Shown: positions 14,785 through 24,367 of the stretch, one piece after another
Numbering within the stretch: position 1 is the first letter of the stretch
Layout: every line of letters starts with the position of its first letter
Assembly (NCBI RefSeq): GCF_002005205.3
Contig: NZ_CP019701.2
Location: 682,001-746,000 of the forward strand
Reading direction: 5' to 3'
Source: Rhizobium rhizogenes
GTDB taxonomy: Bacteria; Pseudomonadota; Alphaproteobacteria; Rhizobiales; Rhizobiaceae
Length of the DNA stretch: 64,000 nt
Position numbers and translations under genes: made by a program
Notes under the pieces: model-generated
Told to the model about the DNA's origin: nothing
Database searches by the model: none
The model's input: only the letters and a program-made list of their open reading frames with translations

Positions 14785-15801
14785 ATGAACATCAAGAGCC
14801 TTCTGATCGGCTCCGCTGCGGCTCTCGCAGCAGTATCCGGCGCACAGGCCGCTGACGCTATCGTCGCTGCTGAGCCCGAGCCCCTGGAATACGTTCGCGT
14901 TTGCGACGCTTTCGGCACCGGCTTCTTCTACATCCCCGGCACCGAAACCTGCCTGAAGTTCCAGGGCTACGTTCGTTTCCAGACCGACTTCGGTCGCGAC
15001 AAGTCCGGCACGTCTGACTGGAACTCGTTCACGCGCGCCCAGTTCGAAGTTGACACCCGCACCGACACCGAACTCGGTGCTCTGCGTGGCTTCATCGGCT
15101 TCCGCGGCAACGCTGACAACGGTTCGTCCTCTTCTTCGAGCGTTTTCGTTGACCAGGCCTTCATCGAACTCGGCGGCCTGAAGGTCGGTAAGTTCTACAG
15201 CTGGTGGGACGATGGTCTCTCTGGTGAAACGGACGAGCTGTCTTCCAACGCTCTGTTCAACTCCATTCGTTACACCTACGACGCTGGTTCCTTCTGGGCA
15301 GGCGTTTCGGTTGACGAACTCCAGGGCATCAACGTTCAGGGCTTCAACGAGTCTGACAACAACGTTGGCGTTGCACTCGGCGTTGGCGCCAAGCTCGGCG
15401 CAGCTTCGCTGCAGCTCATCGGCGGCTACGACACCGACCGCGAAAACGGCTCTGTACGCCTGATCGCAACGGCTGACGTTGGTCCGGGCACGCTCGGTCT
15501 GGCCGGTGTTTGGGCTTCTGGCGCAAACGCTTACTACAACGTCTCCGAGTGGGCTGTTGCTGCTGAATACGCAATCAAGGCAACCGACAAGCTGACGATC
15601 ACCCCCGGCTTCCAGTACTACGGCAACTACGGCCTGGTTTCCTGGGACGACTTCTCGAACGACGACGGCTGGACGGCTGGTCTGACGCTCGACTACAAAA
15701 TCACCCAGGGCCTCTCCACGAAGATCGCTGTTAACTACGTTGACATCGACAACCGTGACGACCAGGTTAAGGGTTTCGTTCGCCTTCAGCGTTCGTTCTA
15801 A
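14785..15801 (+). CDS. ropA: Outer membrane porin (RopA type), tandem copy 1
   Basis: This 338-residue protein is a rhizobial general porin of the Porin_2 family. It has a signal peptide (about 1-22, cleaved after AQA), then LEYVRVCDAFGTGFFYIPGT with a paired Cys in TETCLK, alternating aromatic beta strands (YVRFQTDFGRD, GFIGFRGNAD, KFYSWWDD) and a C-terminal strand ending GFVRLQRSF with the terminal Phe needed for barrel assembly. It forms a trimeric beta barrel for small solutes. It uses a strongly biased codon set (GGC, AAC, TCC, GTT), fitting very high expression. The following gene is a near-duplicate. Confidence 0.93.
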   Translation: MNIKSLLIGSAAALAAVSGAQAADAIVAAEPEPLEYVRVCDAFGTGFFYIPGTETCLKFQGYVRFQTDFGRDKSGTSDWNSFTRAQFEVDTRTDTELGALRGFIGFRGNADNGSSSSSSVFVDQAFIELGGLKVGKFYSWWDDGLSGETDELSSNALFNSIRYTYDAGSFWAGVSVDELQGINVQGFNESDNNVGVALGVGAKLGAASLQLIGGYDTDRENGSVRLIATADVGPGTLGLAGVWASGANAYYNVSEWAVAAEYAIKATDKLTITPGFQYYGNYGLVSWDDFSNDDGWTAGLTLDYKITQGLSTKIAVNYVDIDNRDDQVKGFVRLQRSF

Positions 15802-15826
15802 TCTGATCTGACATTGTCAGTGATGG

Positions 15827-15855
15827 AAAGCCCGGCTCTCGAGCCGGGCTTTTTC
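15827..15855 (+). terminator. Intrinsic terminator of porin gene 1
   Basis: AAAGCCCGGCTC/GAGCCGGGCTTTTT is an almost perfect 12-bp stem with little loop. The same sequence, with 30 bp of flanking DNA, follows porin gene 2. Confidence 0.92.
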
Positions 15856-16318
15856 GTTTTGAGCGCGCGGAGGAACGGGGCGAAGAATCAGGTCGCCCCA
15901 TGGAGGGGGGCTGGTTGGCCTGTACTGTTTGCCTGGCTAAAGGATAGTGGCGCGGGGTGAGGGCGCGATCTGGTTCATTAAAAGGCCTGATTCTGTGGTG
16001 TCGCTGACCAAATCTGGGCAATTCGCCAAGCTTCCGATATGCCGTGTATCTTGATGAATGGCTGCTTTGTTTCTCGAGTGGCTTGGGCGGTACCACGTAA
16101 GTGTATGAAACAAATACGAATTTAACGAATTGTTAATGAGTGGGGCGTCGTCCATTAGAATTGTAGCTATTTCGCAACAATGAAAAACTAAGGATACCTT
16201 ACTGTCTTCCTTTCGTCATGATTACGATTGCCCACCCGCCCGGTTTTGGCTCTAATCAGCTTCATAAGCGGCACGCATTGATTTGTGTTTCCCACCCGCT
16301 GCTTAGAAGATTAAGCGT

Positions 16319-16333
16319 TTGACTGGAGGTCAA
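16319..16333 (+). promoter_or_regulatory. Shine-Dalgarno hairpin of porin gene 2
   Basis: Identical TTGAC-TGGAG-GTCAA element overlapping the ribosome binding site, as before porin gene 1. Confidence 0.45.
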
Positions 16334-16335
16334 CC

Positions 16336-17358
16336 ATGAACATCAAGAGCCTTCTGATCGGCTCCGCTGCAGCTCTCGCAGCAGTCTCCGGCGCACAGGC
16401 CGCTGACGCTATCGTCGCTGCCGAGCCCGAGCCCCTGGAATATGTTCGCGTCTGCGACGCTTTCGGCACCGGCTTCTTCTACATCCCCGGCACCGAAACC
16501 TGCCTGAAGTTCGGCGGTTACATCCGTTTCCAGACCGACTTCGGCCGCGACGCCAAGGGTACGTCTGACTGGAACTCGTTCACGCGCGCCCAGTTCGAAG
16601 TTGACACCCGCACCGACACCGAACTCGGTGCTCTGCGTGGCTTCATCGGCTTCCGCGGCAATGCCGACAACGGCACTGCTTCTGGTTCGAGCGTCTTCGT
16701 TGACCAGGCCTTCATCGAACTCGGCGGCCTGAAGGTCGGTAAGTTCTACAGCTGGTGGGATGACGATCTGAATGGCGAAACCGACATTCTGTCGACCAAC
16801 ACCCTGTTCAACTCGATCAAGTACACCTACGACGCTGGTTCTTTCCAGGCTGCGATTTCGGTTGACGAACTCGAAGGCCAGTACGGTCAGTTCCAGTACG
16901 GTCCGGACAACAACGTCGGCCTCGGCGGCATGATCGGCGGCAAGTTCGGTGCTGTTACGGCTAACCTGATCGCCAGCTACGACTTCGACGCAGAAAATGT
17001 TGCGATCCGCGGCATGCTGTTTGCAGATATCGGTCCGGGCACCTTCGGTCTTGCTGGTATCTGGGCTTCTGGCGACAACGCTTACTACGCGAAGTCTGAA
17101 TGGGCCGTTGCCGTTGAATACGCGATCAAGGCTACCGACCGCCTGACGCTTACCCCCGGCTTCGAATACCTCGGCAAGCTCGACGTCAACCCTGCTGACG
17201 GCGACTTCGTTGGCGACCGTGACGCCTGGACCGCTGGTCTGACGGTTGATTACAAGATCACCGACGGCCTGAGCACCAAGATCACCGCGAACTACTACGA
17301 CGAAGATGGTGCTGACGACGAAGTCACCGGTTTCGTCCGCCTTCAGCGCACGTTCTAA
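16336..17358 (+). CDS. ropA: Outer membrane porin (RopA type), tandem copy 2
   Basis: This 340-residue porin is nearly identical to copy 1 over its first 150 residues, including the whole signal peptide, and again at the C-terminal strand (GFVRLQRTF). The middle, about residues 150-320, differs clearly (for example ISVDELEGQYGQFQYGPDNN against VSVDELQGINVQGFNESDNN), and these are the parts expected to form surface loops and pore constriction. The pattern points to an old tandem duplication with the ends kept alike by gene conversion. The promoter region is different from that of copy 1, so expression may differ. Confidence 0.93.
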   Translation: MNIKSLLIGSAAALAAVSGAQAADAIVAAEPEPLEYVRVCDAFGTGFFYIPGTETCLKFGGYIRFQTDFGRDAKGTSDWNSFTRAQFEVDTRTDTELGALRGFIGFRGNADNGTASGSSVFVDQAFIELGGLKVGKFYSWWDDDLNGETDILSTNTLFNSIKYTYDAGSFQAAISVDELEGQYGQFQYGPDNNVGLGGMIGGKFGAVTANLIASYDFDAENVAIRGMLFADIGPGTFGLAGIWASGDNAYYAKSEWAVAVEYAIKATDRLTLTPGFEYLGKLDVNPADGDFVGDRDAWTAGLTVDYKITDGLSTKITANYYDEDGADDEVTGFVRLQRTF

Positions 17359-17383
17359 TCTGATCTGACATTGTCAGTGATGG

Positions 17384-17412
17384 AAAGCCCGGCTCTCGAG
17401 CCGGGCTTTTTC
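17384..17412 (+). terminator. Intrinsic terminator of porin gene 2
   Basis: The same AAAGCCCGGCTC/GAGCCGGGCTTTTT stem as after porin gene 1. Confidence 0.92.
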
Positions 17413-17529
17413 GTTTGAGGGTGACGCGTGTGGATATGCGCATCGGCGAATATCCGGAACACAAAAAAGCACCGGGCCAGCCGATGCTTCAATGTTTGAT
17501 AGGGTGATATCTGCCGATGGGTCCGATCT

Positions 17530-19614
17530 TTATCCCGCGCGCCCGTGGCGCAGGTCATCGACGATATCGGCCTGTTGCCCCAGCCTGGTCTTGTAGACCT
17601 GATAATTCTCCATCACCCGCTGCACATAGTTGCGCGTTTCGGGGAAGGGGATGCGCTCGATCCAGTCGACCACTTCGTCGATAGGCTTGCCGCGCGGGTC
17701 GCCATAACGGGAAATCCATTCCGGCACGCGCTTGGGCCCGGCATTATAGGCGATGAAGGTGAGGATATAGGAGCCGCCGAAACTGTCGATCTGCTCGCCG
17801 AGATAATGGGCGCCGAGCGTGGCGTTATAGCCCGCATCGCTGGTCAGCATCGCCTGCGTGTAGGGCAGGCCGTGGCGGCCGGCCACGCCCTTGGCGGTTC
17901 CCGGCAGAAGCTGCAGCAGGCCGCGGGCATTGGCGGAGGAAACGGCGGCCGGGTTGAAGGCGCTTTCCTGCCGCGCGATGGCGTAGGCAAGTGCCTTGCC
18001 GGAACCGGCAATATTGGCGCTGGCGGGAATGACGCCGAGCGGATAGGCAAGCGCTGCCGCATCGATGCCGCGGCTGAAAGCCGTCTTGCCGATCTGCAGG
18101 GAAACCTGATGGTTGCCGTTGCCTTCCGCCCGCGCCGCCAGAATGGCAAGTTCGCCGGGGCTGTCGAGCTGGTCCGCCAGCGAGCGGTAAAGACTGTCGG
18201 CGCGCCAGCCGTAACCCGCCGCCTCCAGCCGGTCTATGGCGCGCACGGCTTCGCGGCCGGCGAAGCGTTCACGGTCGCCGGTGCTGGGGCTCGGATAGGT
18301 GACGTTCAGGGTCTTCGTGCCGATTCGCGCGGCGGCCAGCTGGCCATAAAATGTGCCGGGATGGGCAGCGGCCCTGGTGAAGAAATCGCGGGCATTGCCC
18401 GGCCCGCCCGTTTCCGCCGCCCGCCCAAGCCAGTAATAGGCGCGAGAGGCCGAAAGCGGCCGGTTCGACGTCTGCAACAAGGTGTTGAAGTGGCGCGAGG
18501 CTGCCGCCGGGTCCCGCAGCGCTCTCAGCGCATACCAGCCGGCATGGAACTCCGCATCGGCAATGTCGACGGCTGACGTCGCCGAATGATTGGCGACGAT
18601 GCGATAGGCTTCGGCAAAATCGCCGAGATCGGCAAGGCCGCGGGCGACGATACGGCGTTCGTTCCACCATTCGCCGGGGTTGACGAGCTTGGCCGTTTCC
18701 TTCGGTGCCTGCCGCAGAAGCACGGCGGCTTCCGGATATTTCTGCTGGTTGCGCAGGTTCTCGATGCGCGCGAAGAGATAGGTCGGGTCATTGCGCCAGG
18801 AGGCATCGACCTTGCCCAGCAATGCGCCGGCATTGGCGGACCGCTGCAGCACCGCCGCCCAGGCATTATAAAGCGACTGCGCCTTGCCAAGATCGCCAAA
18901 ACGTTTCGCCTGGCTGATGCGGCTGCGATACATCAGATAATCCATGCGCGCCTTGTGATCGGCGGGCGTCAGATAGCCTGGAAACTCGGCAAGCACACGG
19001 TCTTCCATGTCCTTGTCCATGCCTTCGCTGACCCAGAGCTGGCGAATGAGGCGCTGGGAATCCGCGCCCTTGCCGGAGGAGGCGAACGCCTTGGCGAGCA
19101 CGACGGTGCCTTCAGCGGTTTCCGGCCGGCTGCTGCCGAAGGCGGCTAGCACCTGCGACGCCGGCGGATCTTCGCGGTAGAGCGCTTTTTCGGAATTGGC
19201 GCGTAGCGTCGCCGCACCCGGCCAGCCGGCCAGCTCGCGTTGGGCGGTGGCGATTTCGGCGGAAGCGACATCCTTCTGGCCGGAAACCGCGATGGCCCAG
19301 GTGAGAATATGGCGGTCGAGGCTGCCGTTCGGCATGGTGTTGCGCAGCGCGATCGCCCGCGTCGCATCGCGGCTGGAAAGCGCGTCGAGGCCCGCCTTCA
19401 GCTGGCTGGTATCGTCGGGACGGTTGAGGCGCGGAATGGCGCCGGTGATTTCGGGCGAGGCCGGCATGAAGGCAGGCACGGTCGGCGCATTCGGTTTGAC
19501 ATAGGGAAGGGGTGCCGCACCTTCCGGCAGCGGCCCGGCCAGCGCGTTCCACACGGTTGCGGCAAGACCCGCCGCCATCAATCCCCAGACTGTCTTTTTC
19601 ATGCCGTTCTTCAT
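17530..19614 (-). CDS. Soluble lytic murein transglycosylase (Slt70-like)
   Basis: This 694-residue exported protein starts with a basic stretch and hydrophobic segment (KKTVWGLMAAGLAATVWNAL), consistent with a signal peptide. A long alpha-superhelical region (about 60-500) resembles the U-domain of Slt70. The C-terminal SLT domain (about 530-660) contains IARQESAFNPAAVSSANARG with catalytic Glu near residue 550, GLLQLLPGTA and FIAYNAGPKRVPEW. It cleaves the beta-1,4 bond between MurNAc and GlcNAc, leaving 1,6-anhydroMurNAc. ATG 19602 (four codons later) is an alternative start. The gene is divergent from dapA. Confidence 0.9.
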   Translation of the reverse strand: MKNGMKKTVWGLMAAGLAATVWNALAGPLPEGAAPLPYVKPNAPTVPAFMPASPEITGAIPRLNRPDDTSQLKAGLDALSSRDATRAIALRNTMPNGSLDRHILTWAIAVSGQKDVASAEIATAQRELAGWPGAATLRANSEKALYREDPPASQVLAAFGSSRPETAEGTVVLAKAFASSGKGADSQRLIRQLWVSEGMDKDMEDRVLAEFPGYLTPADHKARMDYLMYRSRISQAKRFGDLGKAQSLYNAWAAVLQRSANAGALLGKVDASWRNDPTYLFARIENLRNQQKYPEAAVLLRQAPKETAKLVNPGEWWNERRIVARGLADLGDFAEAYRIVANHSATSAVDIADAEFHAGWYALRALRDPAAASRHFNTLLQTSNRPLSASRAYYWLGRAAETGGPGNARDFFTRAAAHPGTFYGQLAAARIGTKTLNVTYPSPSTGDRERFAGREAVRAIDRLEAAGYGWRADSLYRSLADQLDSPGELAILAARAEGNGNHQVSLQIGKTAFSRGIDAAALAYPLGVIPASANIAGSGKALAYAIARQESAFNPAAVSSANARGLLQLLPGTAKGVAGRHGLPYTQAMLTSDAGYNATLGAHYLGEQIDSFGGSYILTFIAYNAGPKRVPEWISRYGDPRGKPIDEVVDWIERIPFPETRNYVQRVMENYQVYKTRLGQQADIVDDLRHGRAG

Positions 19615-19968
19615 CGTGTAACGGAGTTGCCGACTTTCTTGCTTGTAATATCGCTACATTGCAGCGGGATTGCCGAAAACGGTCTGATGTCCCGCCCGCA
19701 AATCTTGGGATTTCAGGCTTAATGAAATCTTAATTGCCGCCCTGCAATTCAATCAACTTTTATTCACCGGCCCGCGAGCGGCGTCTCTTTTCGGTGCGGG
19801 CCTTTTGTGCCTGCCGATCACTACCCTGCGACTGTCACACTTCCGACAATTTCGGACAAAATACGCTGCCTTTGCGCTTGTCGGCGCCAAGGGCTGGCAC
19901 TAATGTGTGCCGGTTTTAACCATCGAATGCGGCCGAAGCATGAACCGGCTCGGCGCCAGGAGCTTTGC
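19615..19968. other. 354-bp divergent region between slt-like gene and dapA
   Basis: No gene is supported. Besides the promoters it holds an orphan plus-strand terminator at 19769-19806, about 160 bp before the dapA start. Confidence 0.5.
19769..19806 (+). terminator. Orphan intrinsic terminator upstream of dapA
   Basis: Stem GGCCCGC/GCGGGCC with a 20-nt loop is followed by TTTT on the plus strand. No plus-strand gene lies upstream, so it may end a small RNA or attenuate dapA transcription. Confidence 0.5.
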
Positions 19969-20853
19969 ATGTTCAAGGGATCAATTCCCGCCCTCATTAC
20001 CCCGTTCACGGACAATGGCGCCGTGGACGAACAGGCCTTTGCCGCCCATGTGGAATGGCAGATCGCCGAAGGCAGCAACGGCCTCGTGCCCGTGGGTACG
20101 ACGGGGGAATCCCCGACGCTCTCCCACGACGAGCACAAACGGGTCGTTGAACTGTGCATCGAGGTTGCGGCGAAACGGGTTCCGGTCATTGCGGGCGCAG
20201 GCTCCAACAATACCGATGAGGCGATCGAGCTTGCTCTGCACGCGCAGGAAGCCGGCGCGGATGCGCTCTTGGTTGTCACCCCCTATTACAACAAGCCGAC
20301 GCAGAAGGGCCTGTTCGCCCATTTCTCCGCTGTCGCCGAAGCGGTGAAACTGCCGATCGTCATCTACAACATCCCGCCGCGCTCGGTGGTGGATATGTCG
20401 CCTGAAACCATGGGTGCGCTGGTCAAGGCGCATAAGAACATCGTCGGCGTCAAGGATGCCACCGGCAAGCTCGACCGCGTCTCCGAACAGCGCATTTCCT
20501 GTGGCAAGGACTTCATCCAGCTCTCGGGTGAGGATGGCACGGCACTCGGCTTCAACGCCCATGGCGGCGTCGGCTGCATCTCGGTCACCGCCAATGTCGC
20601 GCCGCGCCTCTGTTCGGAATTCCAGGCCGCGATGCTTGCCGGCGATTACGCCAAGGCGCTGGACTATCAGGATCGCCTGATGCCGCTGCACAAGGCGATC
20701 TTCATGGAGCCCGGCGTCTGCGGCACGAAATACGCGCTGTCGAAGACACGCGGCGGCAATCGCCGGGTCCGCTCGCCCTTGATGAGCACGCTGGAACCGG
20801 CAACGGAAGCAGCCATCGATGCGGCGCTGAAGCACGCCGGCCTGATGAACTGA
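19969..20853 (+). CDS. dapA: 4-hydroxy-tetrahydrodipicolinate synthase
   Basis: This 294-residue protein is a full DapA. It has the N-terminal [10 protein letters not shown] motif, the pyruvate-binding [10 protein letters not shown], the active-site Tyr in [17 protein letters not shown], and [12 protein letters not shown] with the Schiff-base Lys in GVKDA. It condenses pyruvate with aspartate semialdehyde at the entry to lysine and meso-diaminopimelate synthesis. The start ATG 19969 has CAGGAG nine bases upstream; a longer frame from 19807 is rejected. A terminator separates it from smpB. Confidence 0.95.
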   Translation: MFKGSIPALITPFTDNGAVDEQAFAAHVEWQIAEGSNGLVPVGTTGESPTLSHDEHKRVVELCIEVAAKRVPVIAGAGSNNTDEAIELALHAQEAGADALLVVTPYYNKPTQKGLFAHFSAVAEAVKLPIVIYNIPPRSVVDMSPETMGALVKAHKNIVGVKDATGKLDRVSEQRISCGKDFIQLSGEDGTALGFNAHGGVGCISVTANVAPRLCSEFQAAMLAGDYAKALDYQDRLMPLHKAIFMEPGVCGTKYALSKTRGGNRRVRSPLMSTLEPATEAAIDAALKHAGLMN

Positions 20854-20874
20854 GAGACGCCTGAAAGCCTTGAG

Positions 20875-20928
20875 GGCGCGCCATGGACCGCTTCGAAACA
20901 GAAGCTGTTCGGCGCGCCTTTTCTTTTT
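20875..20928 (+). terminator. Intrinsic terminator after dapA
   Basis: GGCGCGCC (20875-20882) pairs with GGCGCGCC (20911-20918), with an inner GCTTC/GAAGC helix between them, followed by TTTTCTTTTT. Confidence 0.85.
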
Positions 20929-21014
20929 GCAGCGACAACATTAAATAGGGGTTCGAAAACCGCTCTCGGCGGTAAGCCGAAGGCGCAATAAGAAAAACAA
21001 GGGATTGAAATATC

Positions 21015-21497
21015 ATGGCCCCCAAAGGCAGCCAGCGCGTGGTGAACAAGATCGTTGCGGAAAACCGCAAGGCTCGCTTCAACTACGAAATCATCGACAC
21101 CTATGAGGCGGGACTCGTGCTGACCGGCACCGAGGTCAAGTCGCTGCGCGAAGGCAAGGCGAATATCGCCGAATCCTACGCCTCGGACGAGGGCGATGAA
21201 ATCTGGCTGATCAATTCCCATCTGCCGGAATATCTGCAGGCCAACCGGTTCAACCACGAGCCGCGCCGCCGCCGCAAGCTGCTTTTGAGCAAGCGCGAAA
21301 TCAGCCGCCTGCGGGCAGGTATCAACCGCGATGGCATGACGCTGGTGCCGCTGAAGGTCTATTTCAACGAAAAGGGCCGCGCGAAGCTGGAACTGGCGCT
21401 CGCCAAGGGCAAGAAGCTGCACGACAAGCGCGAGACCGAGAAGGAACGCGACTGGAACCGGCAGAAGTCGCGGTTGTTGAAGGGCAACAACGCCTGA
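21015..21497 (+). CDS. smpB: SsrA-binding protein SmpB
   Basis: This 160-residue basic protein matches SmpB throughout: [35 protein letters not shown], the conserved [10 protein letters not shown] and ISRL segments, [20 protein letters not shown] and a basic C-terminal tail. It binds the tmRNA acceptor arm and ribosome during trans-translation. The tmRNA gene itself is not in the window. ATG 21015 follows GGGATTG. A family B repeat follows. Confidence 0.97.
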   Translation: MAPKGSQRVVNKIVAENRKARFNYEIIDTYEAGLVLTGTEVKSLREGKANIAESYASDEGDEIWLINSHLPEYLQANRFNHEPRRRRKLLLSKREISRLRAGINRDGMTLVPLKVYFNEKGRAKLELALAKGKKLHDKRETEKERDWNRQKSRLLKGNNA

Positions 21498-21551
21498 GCG
21501 GCAGGAAATTTCGCGGCCTAGAGGGTAGCGGCCTTTCGCCACTTGTTCTTC

Positions 21552-21666
21552 CGTCATGCCGGACTTGATCCGGCATCCAGCCACAGCGCGTCTGCGCTGT
21601 GGAACGAGCCCTTTCAGCCCAAGGACTTGGGCTGGCTGGCTCCCGGCTCAAGGCCGGGATGACGGG
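21552..21666. repeat. Palindromic intergenic repeat, family B (copy 2)
   Basis: CGTCATGCCGGACTTGATCC and GGCTCAAGGCCGGGATGACG arms flank CAGCCCAAGGACTTGGGCTG and a GCGCGTCTGCGC core. It lies between the convergent smpB and chemoreceptor genes. Confidence 0.85.
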
Positions 21667-21688
21667 GTGAATGTAGTCTTGTCGTAGT

Positions 21689-23188
21689 TCAAGCGGCCCG
21701 ATACGTCCGCTCCACATGCGCCTTCGTCGTCGAAACGCTGAACCGGCTGACAAGTGCGGCCAGATTGGCGCTGACATCGCTCAGACTATGCGTGGCCGCA
21801 TTGGTTTCTTCCACCATCGCCGCATTCTTCTGGGTCAGGTTGTCCATGCTGTTGATCGCGGCGCTGATTTCCTGAATGCCGACCGATTGCTCCTGCGCCG
21901 CCTTGGTCAGCGAGGCGATATGTTCCTGGATGTGATCCACCTTGTTGCCGATCGTATTCAGGGATTCGCCGGTCTTGTTGACCAGCGAGACACCCTGCAT
22001 CACATCCTCGGAAGATTTGGCGATCAGCGTCTTGATTTCCTTGGCCGCGGTGGCGGAGCGCTGCGCGAGTTCCCGCACCTCCTGGGCAACGACGGCAAAA
22101 CCCTTGCCGGCCTCACCGGCGCGGGCGGCCTCCACGCCGGCATTCAGTGCCAAGAGGTTGGTCTGGAACGAAATCTCGTCGATGACGGAGATGATCTGGG
22201 TTATCTTCTGCGATGAGTCCTCAATAGCCCCCATTGCTTTCACCGCTTCCGTCACCACATCGCGCGAGCGCGCGGCTTCAACGGCCGAGCTTTCGACGAT
22301 GGCCTTGGCCTCCTCGGAGCGCTGCGCCGACAATTTGGAAATGGTGGTGATTTCCTCGACGGCGGCGGCGGTTTCCTCAAGGGCGGCGGCCTGCTGTTCG
22401 GTGCGGCGCGCCATGTCATCGGTTGCCGAGGTCAGTTCGCGCGTATTGCCGGAAATCTTGTTCGCCTCTTCGACGATCTGAGAAAATGCGCCGGAGAGAT
22501 TGCCGACAGCGGCGTTGAAATTGGCGACGAGTCCTTCGAATTGCGGTGCGGTCTTTTCGCCGATGCTGGAGGTGAGATCACCATTCGCCAGCCTGTCGAG
22601 GGCGCTGTTGAGCAGGGCGAGAACATGCTCCTGCTCCTTCTTCATCTGCGCCTGTTCGGCCTCCACCTTTTGCCGCTCGGCGGCCAGCACGTCGAGATAG
22701 ACGGAAATCGAATAATCCATGTCGAGGAGGGCGGCCTTGATGGTGGCGGACAAGGCGTCCTTCACCTTTCGGGCCTTCTTTTCCATGAAAAGGCCCTTCA
22801 ATTCGGACTCGATCAGGGCCTTGACGATACCGTCGAGCATCAGGGCGTAACCGCCAATATACCATCGCGGCTCCAGCCCCAGCCTTGCATGGGTGCGGCC
22901 GATGGTGGTCACGGCGTCGGTATAATCCTCGGTGAACGTCCCGGAGGCGATCCTTGCCCAGTGTTTGAGCTGCATGCTTTTGGCGTGCTGGACATGCGCA
23001 TCGTTGGCGAAGAACTTCGCCGTCTCCGGCACCGAACGAACCTTCGCATAAAAACGGTCGAGAGACGCATCCAGCGAGCCGGTAATGACACCCTTCATGT
23101 CTGAGAGATTTTGCCGCTGCTCGTGGCCAAGCCCCAGAAAATTCAGTCTTTCGTCAAGTTGTTGATTGGTTTTCGCTTGGCCGTGCAT
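21689..23188 (-). CDS. Globin-coupled soluble methyl-accepting chemoreceptor
   Basis: This 499-residue protein has no membrane segment. Residues 1-170 form a sensor globin (protoglobin-like) with [20 protein letters not shown] and [20 protein letters not shown], where His100 is the expected proximal haem ligand. A linker helix (175-225) leads to a classical MCP signalling domain (about 240-480) with the hairpin tip [20 protein letters not shown]. This is the HemAT/GcsA layout: oxygen binding to haem controls CheA. The gene is alone, with no che genes in the window, so it must feed the chromosomal chemotaxis cluster elsewhere. Confidence 0.88.
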   Translation of the reverse strand: MHGQAKTNQQLDERLNFLGLGHEQRQNLSDMKGVITGSLDASLDRFYAKVRSVPETAKFFANDAHVQHAKSMQLKHWARIASGTFTEDYTDAVTTIGRTHARLGLEPRWYIGGYALMLDGIVKALIESELKGLFMEKKARKVKDALSATIKAALLDMDYSISVYLDVLAAERQKVEAEQAQMKKEQEHVLALLNSALDRLANGDLTSSIGEKTAPQFEGLVANFNAAVGNLSGAFSQIVEEANKISGNTRELTSATDDMARRTEQQAAALEETAAAVEEITTISKLSAQRSEEAKAIVESSAVEAARSRDVVTEAVKAMGAIEDSSQKITQIISVIDEISFQTNLLALNAGVEAARAGEAGKGFAVVAQEVRELAQRSATAAKEIKTLIAKSSEDVMQGVSLVNKTGESLNTIGNKVDHIQEHIASLTKAAQEQSVGIQEISAAINSMDNLTQKNAAMVEETNAATHSLSDVSANLAALVSRFSVSTTKAHVERTYRAA

Positions 23189-23346
23189 GTCTGGTCATCC
23201 TGATTTGACACCCAATTCAGTTTCCGGTGTCGTTGCGTGATTTAGACACGTCTAAAATTAACCAAGATATAATTTCGAATGGCCGGATTTGATGTTTGTT
23301 AATTTAAACGGCAATTTTCCGGCAGCGACGTGGCATGAGCCCAAAC

Positions 23347-23377
23347 AAAAACGCGCCCGCCTTTGGGACGGACGCGT
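23347..23377 (-). terminator. Intrinsic terminator of the NYN-domain gene
   Basis: On the minus strand ACGCGTCCG/CGGGCGCGT (one mismatch) is followed by TTTTTG, 29 bp after the stop at 23406. Confidence 0.7.
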
Positions 23378-23405
23378 TCCTGTAATGTCGGCGTACAAGC
23401 CCGGA

Positions 23406-23975
23406 TCAGATCGTCTCGGGGCTTTCGGCGTGGCGGGCAGGGCGCTCGTTCGGGTCGCGCCCGATCTCGGCCTTCAGCGTCATCAGATCGATGAAGTGAT
23501 CGGCCTGCCGGCGCAGATCGTCGGCGATCATGGCGGGCTGGGTGGCCATGGTGGAGACCACGGAAACCTTGCGGCCCTTGCGCTGCAGCGCGTCCACCAG
23601 CGTGGTGAAGTCGCCGTCGCCGGAGAACAGCACCAGATGATCGACCGTCTCGGACTGTTCCATGGCATCGACCGCGAGTTCGATATCCATGTTGCCCTTG
23701 ATCTTGCGGCGGCCGAGCGCGTCGGTGAATTCCTTCGCCGGCTTCGTCACGACCTTGTAGCCGTTATAATCCAGCCAGTCGATCAGCGGGCGGATCGAGG
23801 AATATTCCTGATCCTCGATCAATGCGGTGTAATAATAGGCGCGCAGCAGGTATCCACGCTTTTGAAACGCCTTCAGGAGCTTGCGGTAGTCGATATCGAA
23901 TCCCAGGCTTTTCGATGCTGCATAAAGATTGGCTCCGTCTATGAAGAGCGCAATTTTCTCCCGTGGATCGAACAT
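23406..23975 (-). CDS. NYN (LabA/DUF88) domain protein, probable RNase-fold
   Basis: This 189-residue protein shows the NYN/PIN-like fold: ALFIDGANLYAAS near the N-terminus with the first catalytic Asp, KGNMDIELAVDAM in the middle with another, and LVLFSGDGDFTTLV with the SGDGDF signature. Four acidic residues for metal binding are in place. NYN proteins are predicted nucleases acting on RNA; LabA-like members also act in regulation. No membrane segment. It is alone, with its own terminator. Confidence 0.85.
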   Translation of the reverse strand: MFDPREKIALFIDGANLYAASKSLGFDIDYRKLLKAFQKRGYLLRAYYYTALIEDQEYSSIRPLIDWLDYNGYKVVTKPAKEFTDALGRRKIKGNMDIELAVDAMEQSETVDHLVLFSGDGDFTTLVDALQRKGRKVSVVSTMATQPAMIADDLRRQADHFIDLMTLKAEIGRDPNERPARHAESPETI

Positions 23976-24367
23976 TCCATCCCATTCCTTTTTTTGGAAA
24001 GGCCATTATCTGGCTTTTATATCCGGTCGAGAACGCAAAAAATCATGTGGTATCAACGAGCTTTGCATACCGCCGTTGCGTTTTAAGTAAGCTACCTTCC
24101 CCCGTATTCCAAGACAATTCTTCTAGACATTTTGTTCATCAGACGCCAAACATCGGCAATAAGGTGCCAAAAGACGCCAAAGACAGGAAAAACTTGAATT
24201 CCGCGGCCAATGGCTGTATCGGAAGCTGGAAAGCTTCGTCGCGAGAAATCACAAGCGTTTTTTGCAAGGCACGAAGCGCAGATTCAATAGGTTAGAGCAA
24301 CCCTTGTGCATCCCGAAGAAAGCACGGCGCTCTGATCCACGACATTACGACCCGCAAAGGACAGGCA
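23976..24367. other. 392-bp divergent region before rpoZ
   Basis: No gene or convincing structure is seen. It must carry the promoters of the NYN-domain gene and of rpoZ. Confidence 0.45.

Larger units (their letters stand above)
15802..16335. other. 534-bp intergenic region between the two porins
   Basis: It starts with the porin 1 terminator, continues with a GC-rich part without a credible gene, then an AT-rich part from about 16100 (GAATTTAACGAATTGTTAATG) that should carry the second porin promoter. The last 18 bp before the ATG match those of porin 1, while the rest does not, so each porin has its own promoter region. Confidence 0.5.
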
